Part shown: positions 17,350 to 24,316 of the stretch, piece after piece | Layout: each line of letters begins with the position of its first letter | How positions within the stretch are numbered: position 1 is the stretch's first letter | Source: Desulfuromonadaceae bacterium | GTDB lineage: Bacteria > Desulfobacterota > Desulfuromonadia > Geobacterales > Pseudopelobacteraceae | Assembly: GCA_028687585.1 (NCBI GenBank) | Contig: JAQTZV010000011.1 | Coordinates: 88,960 to 152,959, forward strand | DNA: 64,000 nt | Direction: 5' to 3' | Translations under genes and position numbers: made by a program | The notes under the pieces: model-generated | Databases searched by the model: none | Seen by the model: only the letters and a program-made list of their open reading frames with translations | Told to the model about the DNA's origin: nothing

Positions 17350-18177
17350 TTATATCACATCAGCAAAGCCGCGTTCCATGTTTCTGAAATAGAGTAGGCC
17401 ACCGATAAATATAATCAGGGTTAATGAGGCCGACAGGGCCAATCCTGGCCAGTAGACCGGAAAAGCATCACCCAGGATCGCCCAACGAAAACCATCAATG
17501 ACACCGACCATCGGATTGAGGAAATAGAGCATGCGCCATTTATCCGGGACAATTGAACTTGAAAACCCGACCGGAGAGATATAGAGACCAAATTGGACCA
17601 GAAACGGCACTACATAGCGAAAATCACGATATTTTACATTAAGAGCTGATAGCCACAACCCTGCACCGAAAGACGCAAGAAAGGCCAGCAAGAGAAAGAC
17701 AGGCAGCAACAGCATCCTGATGTCGGGTACAAAGCTATACCACGCCATAATTCCGCCGAGGATGATCAATGAGATAAAAAAGTCAACCAGACCGACTATG
17801 ATCGAACCTGCCGGCACGATCAGGCGAGGAAAATAAACCTTGGTCAGCAGATTGGCATTGTCGATCAACGAATTACTGCTCTCGGTGAGCGAGTTGGCAA
17901 AGAACTGCCACGGCAGCATGGCAGTAAAGACCATGATCGGATATGGAACACCATTGGAAGGGAGTTTAGCCAGTGTGCCAAAAACAATCGTGAATACCAG
18001 CATGGTTGCCAATGGGCGGATAACACTCCAGGCAATGCCGATGGCGGTTTGTTTGTAACGCACCAAAATATCGCGCCAGGCCAAAAAGAAAAACAGCTCG
18101 CGGTAGCGCCAGATATCTTTCCAGTAATGAAGCGCTCCCATGCCGGGCTTTATGATAAGTTCGGATTGTTCGTGCAT
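17350..18177 (-). CDS. wzm: O-antigen/polysaccharide ABC exporter permease Wzm
   Basis: A 275-residue integral membrane protein with about six predicted transmembrane segments (e.g. MLVFTIVFGTLA, IIVGLVDFFISLIILGGI, LPVFLLLAFLASFGAGLW, SLTLIIFIGGLLYF). The motif REL-FFFLAWRDILVRYKQT near the N-terminus and the length are typical of TagG/Wzm permeases. I chose ATG 18175-18177, one base after the upstream GT2 stop; an upstream in-frame ATG at 18240 would add 21 atypical residues and overlap that gene by 62 nt. It pairs with wzt, which is separated from it by mntA-hepT. Confidence 0.93.
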   Translation of the reverse strand: MHEQSELIIKPGMGALHYWKDIWRYRELFFFLAWRDILVRYKQTAIGIAWSVIRPLATMLVFTIVFGTLAKLPSNGVPYPIMVFTAMLPWQFFANSLTESSNSLIDNANLLTKVYFPRLIVPAGSIIVGLVDFFISLIILGGIMAWYSFVPDIRMLLLPVFLLLAFLASFGAGLWLSALNVKYRDFRYVVPFLVQFGLYISPVGFSSSIVPDKWRMLYFLNPMVGVIDGFRWAILGDAFPVYWPGLALSASLTLIIFIGGLLYFRNMERGFADVI

Positions 18178-18178
18178 G

Positions 18179-19081
18179 TCAAGAATATCTGAACCCCTTT
18201 TTTTTGAATAGAGAAACGATAACTCCCACAATAAATCCAATCCCGAACCGCCCCATCTCCCTGAATCTTCTAATCGGAATCAGATACAGCGGTGCCTGGC
18301 GGGCACAATTAAGAACAACCAGCAGCCACACGAGAGCCGAATATTTCGTTTTCAGCAGCGCAAACGAATAGCCAACCGCCATTGGTTTTCGGAAATTCGG
18401 CACAAGTAATGGTGGATGAAAATAGTTCAGCGCAGAGACATTGCGGCTTTTTTTTCCTGCAATGGTAAATCTGACCACAAACTCCACATCTTCCTGACCG
18501 ATAAAATTGCTGACAAAGCCCCCCAGGCGTGCCAACACCGTACGGCGATACGCGGTGCAGCGACTGGTCATGAAGTACGGATCATGAAAATCATATCGAC
18601 CATCTACCAACGAGAATGCAGCATTGCCGTGCGGGACCAAAGCATCCGCCTGAGGATCTGACTCAAATTCTGCAACCAGTGTAGAGAGAAAATGACTCTG
18701 AAGCAGCACCGTGTCATCATCAAGGAAGAGAATGAATTTGCCACGAGAATGCTGGAGCCCAAAGTTTCGTGAATATCCCATGTGCCCAAAATTGCTATCA
18801 AGAGGCAGATAGCGGATCGGCAAATCTTTAGAGAAGTGCTCTGCAGCTGCCCGCCCGGCTTTCGTGCCGCCCTGATCTTCAACCAGCAAAATTTCAAAAC
18901 GGTGACGCGGAAAATTCTGCTCCCCAAGAGAATAGAGTATTCCCTCCAGTAGATTGATCCGCCCATAAAAATTAATGATGCACGAAAGCGTGATCTTATC
19001 TAAAGCATCCGGAACCGTACAATCGCCGCGCAGCTCAAAAGGAAACAAGCGATAGCATGCCTGCAGAACACATTCACGCAC
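18179..19081 (-). CDS. Glycosyltransferase family 2
   Basis: A 300-residue GT-A enzyme starting with GTG. Motifs: LSCIINFYGRINLLEGIL, FEILLVEDQGG (about 60-70) and a DDD metal site in ILFLDDDTVLL near residue 118; LGGFVSNFIGQEDVEF matches the acceptor-site ED motif of GT2. A hydrophobic C-terminal segment (GFIVGVIVSLF) suggests membrane association. It lies one base upstream of wzm and 17 nt downstream of the UbiA-type gene, so it may act on the same prenyl-linked intermediate. Confidence 0.87.
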   Translation of the reverse strand: MRECVLQACYRLFPFELRGDCTVPDALDKITLSCIINFYGRINLLEGILYSLGEQNFPRHRFEILLVEDQGGTKAGRAAAEHFSKDLPIRYLPLDSNFGHMGYSRNFGLQHSRGKFILFLDDDTVLLQSHFLSTLVAEFESDPQADALVPHGNAAFSLVDGRYDFHDPYFMTSRCTAYRRTVLARLGGFVSNFIGQEDVEFVVRFTIAGKKSRNVSALNYFHPPLLVPNFRKPMAVGYSFALLKTKYSALVWLLVVLNCARQAPLYLIPIRRFREMGRFGIGFIVGVIVSLFKKKGFRYS

Positions 19082-19098
19082 GTATCAGTTCCCCCGGT

Positions 19099-19956
19099 CT
19101 ATCTTCCATAAATCCCCCACCCCACTAGACTAACCCACGCGACGCCAATAATCATGAGCGGAACATCACTTACCAGTGATTCCGTGGGGTCGCCACTTTT
19201 CCCGGAGCGGATTCTGAACAGGTAGCGCAACAGGCCAAAACAGCACAGCGGCACGGAATAGAGCAATAACATCGAGTGCCGTGAGATAGCGTACATGGCG
19301 TACGTCACCAGAACTGAACTGCCGGACATATACATGGTCCCTTCCAGAAAATTCTTTGGATAGGCCATCAATACCTTACGATGGTAGCGGGCATCTTCGC
19401 CGAGATGCTGTTTTTCGGCAAGACGCTTCCCCATACACAAAAAAACCGAAAGCAGGAAGACACTCGTAAAGAGCCATTCCGAAATAGGCACGTTGAATGC
19501 CACACCGCCAGCCTGAAGACGCAGCAGAAAACCGGCAGAGATACAAAAGATATCCAACAGGATGATCTCTTTCAGCTTGACACTATACGCGAGCGACAGT
19601 GCAACATACGCTATCAAAATGGCGAGAAACATGCTCGATATGTTCCAGGCTATCAACAAGCTGCTGATGAGCAGAAAAGCTGCAAAAAACAGCGCAGATG
19701 ATATGGAAATCTTACCGGAGGCGATCGCCCTGGTACGCTTGTCCGGATGATGGCGGTCATTATGCTGATCAAAAACGTCATTGCATATATAGGTGGCGCT
19801 TGAAACAAGGCAAAAGACGCCAAAAGGAGGCAGTAACCGAGAAGCAGGGGCACCAGTGAAAAGCGTGCCACCAAAAAACGGTGCAAAGAACAGCATAAGA
19901 TTCTTGAGCCACTGTCGGACCCGCAGAAGTGAGAAAAAATCCCGCAGCATCGGCAC
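19099..19956 (-). CDS. UbiA-family prenyltransferase, decaprenyl-phosphate phosphoribosyltransferase type
   Basis: A 285-residue polytopic membrane protein. The UbiA metal/diphosphate motif is NDVFDQHNDRHHPDKR (59-74; Asp60, Asp63 and Asp67), followed by TRAIASG, a pattern closer to decaprenyl-phosphate phosphoribosyltransferases (Rv3806c type) than to ubiquinone or haem enzymes. Those enzymes transfer 5-phosphoribose to polyprenyl phosphate, the first step to lipid-linked arabinose or ribose donors. The oxidase/epimerase partners are not in the window. The frame starts with GTG directly after the ABC gene stop; an ATG at 19950 is an alternative. Confidence 0.85.
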   Translation of the reverse strand: MPMLRDFFSLLRVRQWLKNLMLFFAPFFGGTLFTGAPASRLLPPFGVFCLVSSATYICNDVFDQHNDRHHPDKRTRAIASGKISISSALFFAAFLLISSLLIAWNISSMFLAILIAYVALSLAYSVKLKEIILLDIFCISAGFLLRLQAGGVAFNVPISEWLFTSVFLLSVFLCMGKRLAEKQHLGEDARYHRKVLMAYPKNFLEGTMYMSGSSVLVTYAMYAISRHSMLLLYSVPLCCFGLLRYLFRIRSGKSGDPTESLVSDVPLMIIGVAWVSLVGWGIYGR

Positions 19957-20877
19957 TTAAGATTCCAAGTCTGAGCGTACCAGCGAAAGAAAGAAATCTT
20001 CCAGGTCCCGCCGTTTTGTTTCCACCAGAACCACATTGATAGCGGATGAATTTACTTCACCCATAAACGCATTGAAGGCGCTGCACGGTACATAAAATTC
20101 AGAAACCGAATTCACACGGCGCACCATATCAATCCCCGCAAACGAGCGTGACACAGCCTCCGGCAGCTGTAAATGGATTACATAGCCTTCCACTCCGTTC
20201 CTCAAAATATTTTCAACCCGATCAAGCGCAACCAGACTTCCTTTGACAATAACCCCCACCCGGTCACACACCTTCTCCACGTCATCGGTAATATGCGTAC
20301 TGAAAAAAACGCTTTTCCCTCTGGTCTTCAGATCAAGAATAATGTCCTTTACCAGTGCCCGGCCAATGGGATCCAGACCACTCATCGGTTCGTCAAGGAT
20401 ATACACATCCGGGTCGTGCACCAGCGTCTGCGCCAACCCGACCCGCTGCACCATCCCCTTGCTATAGCCACGCATCGGGCGTTTGCGGGCTTCCCACAGA
20501 TCAAGCCGTTTCAGCACCTCTTCTGAACGCCGCGAAATTAGTGCCGCATCCATCTTGAACTGTGATCCAACGAACGAAATATACTCCTCAGCACTCAAAT
20601 ACTCATAGAAGGCCGGATTTTCGGGAAGATAGCCGACGTGGCGGCGTGATTTTGCCTGACCGGCATCCATTCCCATAATCTGTGCTGAGCCGGACGTCGG
20701 CCGCAACAAACCCATCACCAGCTTGATAGTGGTACTCTTGCCGGCACCATTCGGTCCCAGAAAGCCGAATACTTCACCGGTCGCAATGGCGAGATCAAAT
20801 CCCTTGAGGGCATCAACCTTTGTCATCCGCTTACCGCTGAACTGCTTATACAGCCCCGTTATCTCAATGGCGTTCAT
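19957..20877 (-). CDS. ABC transporter ATP-binding protein (ABC-2/export type)
   Basis: A 306-residue single ABC domain: Walker A GPNGAGKST (41-49), GYLPENPAFYEYLSAEEY after the Q-loop, signature YSKGMVQRVGLA and Walker B DVYILDEPMSGLDP. The C-terminal 80 residues form the extension common in CcmA/NatA-like exporters. No matching ABC-2 permease gene is adjacent, which is unusual; the following gene is a UbiA prenyltransferase. It could use Wzm or a permease encoded elsewhere. It starts 39 nt after the PpiC terminator hairpin, so it probably begins the polysaccharide operon. Confidence 0.9.
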   Translation of the reverse strand: MNAIEITGLYKQFSGKRMTKVDALKGFDLAIATGEVFGFLGPNGAGKSTTIKLVMGLLRPTSGSAQIMGMDAGQAKSRRHVGYLPENPAFYEYLSAEEYISFVGSQFKMDAALISRRSEEVLKRLDLWEARKRPMRGYSKGMVQRVGLAQTLVHDPDVYILDEPMSGLDPIGRALVKDIILDLKTRGKSVFFSTHITDDVEKVCDRVGVIVKGSLVALDRVENILRNGVEGYVIHLQLPEAVSRSFAGIDMVRRVNSVSEFYVPCSAFNAFMGEVNSSAINVVLVETKRRDLEDFFLSLVRSDLES

Positions 20878-20905
20878 ACGTTACAACTCCCGTCATATTA
20901 TAAAA

Positions 20906-20947
20906 CGCTTAAAAATACGGCCGTCAGGGTTACAACCTGATGGCCGT
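20906..20947 (-). terminator. Rho-independent terminator after the PpiC gene
   Basis: A 12-bp stem (ACGGCCGTCAGG at 20917-20928 against CCTGATGGCCGT at 20936-20947, one G-U pair) encloses a 7-nt loop. Reading the minus strand it is followed by ATTTTTAAGCGTTTT. It lies 36 nt past the foldase stop codon and separates that gene from the polysaccharide operon. Confidence 0.85.
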
Positions 20948-20982
20948 CACATAATTGAAACAGCACAAAAACCGCTAGTGAG

Positions 20983-22002
20983 TTACAATAGAACCTCAAT
21001 TTTGGCAGTTTTTTTGGTCTCTTCAAGATACTTTTGAATTGCTTCGTTGACTTTCTTTCCTTTGAGAAATTCTTCTATTTTTGCTTTTACATCTTTGAAT
21101 TCAGTAATCACCGCAGGTTTTTTCTCCGTAAGTTTGATGATGTGATAGCCGAACTGGGTTTCAACAACATCGCTGACTTCACCAGGTTTAAGCGCAAAGG
21201 CGGTCTCTTCAAATGCCGGCACCATCTCCCCTTTGCCGAAAGAGCCAAGGTCGCCCCCTTGCTGACTACTGGGGCAGGTCGAATTTCCTTTTGCCAATAT
21301 CGCAAAGTCAGCTCCGCCTGCAAGCTCTTTTTTGAGTTTATCAGCCTTCTCCCGAGCCTTTTTCTTTTCTTCAGCAGTAGCGTTGCCGTCAACTCCAATG
21401 AGAATATGGCTGGCCCTTACCTTTTCTTCCTGTTTGAATTTGTCCGGGTTTGTGTCATAAAACGAGCGGATTTCCGCTTCTGAGACTACCGCTTTTGCCA
21501 CGAACGTTGATTCGACGAATTTGGTAATTAGCAGGTCGCGGCGGGTATACTCGCGCAGATCCTTTTCATCCATATCCAACTCTTTGACGGCATTTTTGAA
21601 TTCCTGCTCATCCTTGAATCGTTCTTTACCCTGCGCCAGCTTTGCATCTATCTGTTTATCGAGATCCTTGATCTCTACCTTTTCAGCAGCCTGATACAAT
21701 AACTCTGCTGAAATCAACTGTGCAACCACCTGCTTTTCTGCGGCCGCATCCTGATCCGCAGGTAGCGTCTGCCCCCGCAGCATGATTTTTTTTGCCCGGC
21801 GCAGTTCAAGAGCATTGATCGGTGTCCCGTTAACACGGGCAACAACTCCCTGTGACCCGACAGCGACAACGGCAGGCGCCACCACAGCGACAGAATTCTC
21901 TTTTTTTATTTCTGGCTCAGCAGCGACGACGAGCCCCCCGAAAGAGACGAATGAGGCAACTAGAAATCCTTTTAATATTACTGATGAACGTGTTTTTTTC
22001 AT
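20983..22002 (-). CDS. PpiC/SurA-type periplasmic peptidyl-prolyl isomerase
   Basis: A 339-residue protein with an N-terminal signal peptide (basic MKKTRSS, hydrophobic core to about residue 28, VVAAEP). A SurA-like helical chaperone segment (about 45-170) precedes a parvulin domain (about 175-290) with ASHILIG, GGADFAILA, GGDLGSFGKGEMVPAFE and FGYHIIKL. Such proteins fold outer-membrane and secreted proteins in the periplasm. It is followed by its own terminator and diverges from the receiver gene at 22.2 kb, so it is probably a separate unit. Confidence 0.92.
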   Translation of the reverse strand: MKKTRSSVILKGFLVASFVSFGGLVVAAEPEIKKENSVAVVAPAVVAVGSQGVVARVNGTPINALELRRAKKIMLRGQTLPADQDAAAEKQVVAQLISAELLYQAAEKVEIKDLDKQIDAKLAQGKERFKDEQEFKNAVKELDMDEKDLREYTRRDLLITKFVESTFVAKAVVSEAEIRSFYDTNPDKFKQEEKVRASHILIGVDGNATAEEKKKAREKADKLKKELAGGADFAILAKGNSTCPSSQQGGDLGSFGKGEMVPAFEETAFALKPGEVSDVVETQFGYHIIKLTEKKPAVITEFKDVKAKIEEFLKGKKVNEAIQKYLEETKKTAKIEVLL

Positions 22003-22103
22003 CGGACCGGATACTCCTTAAAATGTATTTTTTGCACTCTAGCACACTCGATATGAACATGAAAAGTCAAACAACTTGAAAAACGCTCATGTAAAACATA
22101 CTT

Positions 22104-22132
22104 TTGACATTTGTACTTCTTTGCGATAGATT
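22104..22132 (+). promoter_or_regulatory. Sigma-70-like promoter for the receiver/CheX unit
   Basis: A perfect -35 hexamer TTGACA (22104-22109) and TAGATT (22127-22132, 4 of 6 matches to the -10 consensus) are spaced by 17 bp. The site lies about 75 nt before the receiver gene in a divergent intergenic region. Confidence 0.55.
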
Positions 22133-22210
22133 CACACGAGTTTAATGAGTGCAACGGCTTATGTGTACCAAAGCTTGAGCGTAGTCATTTCATCGGGAGG
22201 AAATGTGGAA

Positions 22211-22570
22211 ATGAAAAAGGTTCTCGTAGTTGATGACAGCCTCTCAGTAGCCCGACTGCTTGAGAAAATAATTGCCGAATCAGGTGACTTCACCTGCGTT
22301 GGGCATGCCAGGGACGGCGCTGAAGCGATCAAAATGAATCACACCGAAAATCCGGAGATTATCTGCATGGATATGAATATGCCCGGTATGGATGGACTTA
22401 CCGCGCTACGCACACTCTCGGTCATGGATAAAGAGGTCAAAGTCGTTATGGTGACATCTCTTGGCGGAGTTGGCGACAAGTTTACCGAGGCGCTTAAACT
22501 TGGTGCGAAGAATGTTATCTCAAAGCCGTTCGAGGCTGATAACGTTCTGCGGATTCTGCGGGCACTCTGA
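22211..22570 (+). CDS. CheY-like single-domain response regulator
   Basis: A 119-residue stand-alone receiver domain: acidic pair VDDS (7-10), phospho-acceptor Asp54 in ICMDMNMPGMDG, switch threonine in VMVTSLG and lysine in VISKPF. There is no output domain, so it acts by protein-protein contact. I start at ATG 22211, 10 nt after GGGAGG; a GTG at 22205 would add two residues. The next gene encodes a CheX-like phosphatase 34 nt downstream, suggesting that this receiver is its substrate. It is 30 kb from the main che operon. Confidence 0.92.
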   Translation: MKKVLVVDDSLSVARLLEKIIAESGDFTCVGHARDGAEAIKMNHTENPEIICMDMNMPGMDGLTALRTLSVMDKEVKVVMVTSLGGVGDKFTEALKLGAKNVISKPFEADNVLRILRAL

Positions 22571-22604
22571 TACATCCATTTTTGTTTGTGACAAGGGGCG
22601 GAAT

Positions 22605-23471
22605 ATGGCGGTAAAATTTTTTGGGCAATTCATGGTAGAACAGGGCATCATCACTAGTTCTGCATTACTGGACGCTATCAACCTTCAGGACAAGAACAAT
22701 CTTAAACTTGGCGAGATGGCGGTAACAATGGGACTGATCACCTCTGCCGACATCCAGCGTGCCCACAACGCCCAGATGTCCAGGGATATGAAACTCGGTG
22801 ACCTTCTGGTCGAAATGGGTTTTTTGACTCTTGCACAGCTGAATGACATCATTATCCGCCAGAAAAATACCCACCTGTATATCGGCGAAGCCCTCGTACA
22901 GGTAGGCGCACTGACAAGTGACCAGCTTCAGAACCATCTCGACGCCTTCAAAGCAGATCAGGCCAAGTATATATCAAATGGAATTGAGCTTCCAATAACC
23001 ACTACCAACAATGCTATCTGGGAAATGACCGCCGATCTCACCTACAAAATGGTCACCCGCGTCCTTGACTTGAAGTTCCGACCCGGAGCTTGTACCCCGG
23101 TGACCGTTATCACCGCCAACTTCATGCTGGCAGCAATGGACTTTTCCGGAGACGTAGAAGCACGTTATCTGATTTCTGTTTCAGAGGGGTTACAGAAAGC
23201 GATTGCCAAGGCAATTCTGCATGAGGAATCCGTTGACGCCGAACCGTTGGAAGTTCTGGAAGATACCGTGATGGAATTTATCAATGTAGTCTGCGGAAAC
23301 GTTGCAGCCAAAGCGTCCCAAATGGGGGTCATCATGAATATCAACCCACCGGTTTCGCTACACCCGCCGGCAGCTGGCCTAACGATACCTGAAGGCCATA
23401 CCGCGCTCAGTTTTCCGATTCACATCGAAGATGGCGATACGTTGGAATTACTGCTGGTGATCAAAAACTGA
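22605..23471 (+). CDS. CheX-like chemotaxis phosphatase with GspE-N-like helical repeats
   Basis: A 288-residue protein. Residues about 5-115 contain three repeats of the type FGQFMVEQGIITSSALLDAI, LGEMAVTMGLITSADIQRA and IGEALVQVGALTSDQLQNH, which resemble the N-terminal helical domain of type II secretion/type IV pilus ATPases (GspE/MshE N). Residues about 130-288 match CheX/CheC-type phosphatases, with the catalytic ExxNxxxGN motif as EFINVVCGN (Glu224, Asn227, Asn232). CheX removes phosphate from CheY. ATG 22605 follows AGGGGCGGA; an earlier in-frame start overlaps the receiver gene. The domain pairing hints at a link to pili or surface motility. Confidence 0.82.
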   Translation: MAVKFFGQFMVEQGIITSSALLDAINLQDKNNLKLGEMAVTMGLITSADIQRAHNAQMSRDMKLGDLLVEMGFLTLAQLNDIIIRQKNTHLYIGEALVQVGALTSDQLQNHLDAFKADQAKYISNGIELPITTTNNAIWEMTADLTYKMVTRVLDLKFRPGACTPVTVITANFMLAAMDFSGDVEARYLISVSEGLQKAIAKAILHEESVDAEPLEVLEDTVMEFINVVCGNVAAKASQMGVIMNINPPVSLHPPAAGLTIPEGHTALSFPIHIEDGDTLELLLVIKN

Positions 23472-23499
23472 TATTCAGTGGCAACTACTCAGGTATTCA

Positions 23500-23581
23500 G
23501 GCTGAAGGCTGAAGGTTTCACACACCTCAAATGTTCCGAGTCAGGTGATTGCAGTTTTTTTACATCCTTCAGTCTTCAGTC
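23500..23581. repeat. Imperfect long inverted repeat between convergent genes
   Basis: The arms GGCTGAAGGCTGAAGG (23500-23515) and CCTTCAGTCTTCAGTC (23566-23581) can pair over 16 bp, differing only by G-U pairs. Each arm is itself a tandem pair of CTGAAG units. The element lies between two converging stop codons (23471 and 23600), so it may act as a two-way terminator or be a small dispersed repeat. Confidence 0.6.
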
Positions 23582-23599
23582 TATCAACCTGCCTCATCA

Positions 23600-24316
23600 T
23601 TACCGCCACACCTCATCCGGATATTCCCCAGCCATATTCCGCACGAACAGCGGCTGCTCAACAATCGGCGGAGTGCGTCGCCCTTTGGCCAATTCAGCCA
23701 TGAACATTGTTGCCGGTGATTCGGCGTTGCTGTGAATCATCCGTAGGCGAAGCAGAGATAATTTCATCTGGGCGGCAAGAGATATGAATTCCTGCAAACG
23801 CGATGGATGCTGGATGAAGCAGATTTTTCCCGATGGTTTTACCAGATATTTGGCTGTGACAAGAAAATCAGCGAGCCCTGCGGTAGTTTCATGGCGGGCG
23901 GCATCGCGACCGGAACGGGGACTGACCTTACCGCTTCCCGGTGTGCGGAAGGGGGGGTTTGAAACAACCAGGTCGAAGGTTGAATCTGGATAGCTCTTTT
24001 TGAGATTAATGATGTCTTCAACATGGACGGAAACTCTGCCGACCACGTCATTGTGCTGAATATTCCGTCCAACAAGCTCTGCCATTTCACGGTTATTTTC
24101 AACTGCTACCACTGAAGCAACCGGATTAATGCGGGCAAGAATCAGAGAGATCACACCGCACCCGGCACCAAGATCGATGACCGTACCACCGGCAGGAATG
24201 CGGCCACAAAAGCGTGCCAGCAATAGCGGATCGAGCGAATAGCGATACCCGTGCCGTGGCTGGTACAGTTGTAAATCAAATAACTTGAGCTCATCTTTTG
24301 TCAGCGTATCGCTCAT
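23600..24316 (-). CDS. trmN6: tRNA1(Val) adenine-37 N6-methyltransferase (TrmN6/YfiC-like)
   Basis: A 238-residue class I methyltransferase. Family marks: QPRHGYRYSLDPLLLARF (about 19-36), motif I VIDLGAGCGVISLIL (46-60) and the N6-adenine motif NPPF at 120-123, followed by a HETTAGLADFLVTA helix. The E. coli homologue methylates A37 of tRNA-Val1. The start lies 26 nt inside the end of the YfhO-like gene. It is the last gene of the second polysaccharide block and is probably a housekeeping gene carried along by read-through. Confidence 0.88.
   Translation of the reverse strand: MSDTLTKDELKLFDLQLYQPRHGYRYSLDPLLLARFCGRIPAGGTVIDLGAGCGVISLILARINPVASVVAVENNREMAELVGRNIQHNDVVGRVSVHVEDIINLKKSYPDSTFDLVVSNPPFRTPGSGKVSPRSGRDAARHETTAGLADFLVTAKYLVKPSGKICFIQHPSRLQEFISLAAQMKLSLLRLRMIHSNAESPATMFMAELAKGRRTPPIVEQPLFVRNMAGEYPDEVWR

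Noticed and set aside
23478..23735. 85-codon plus-strand frame after the CheX-like gene
   Set aside because: It overlaps the inverted repeat and the end of the opposite trmN6-like gene and has no coding character.
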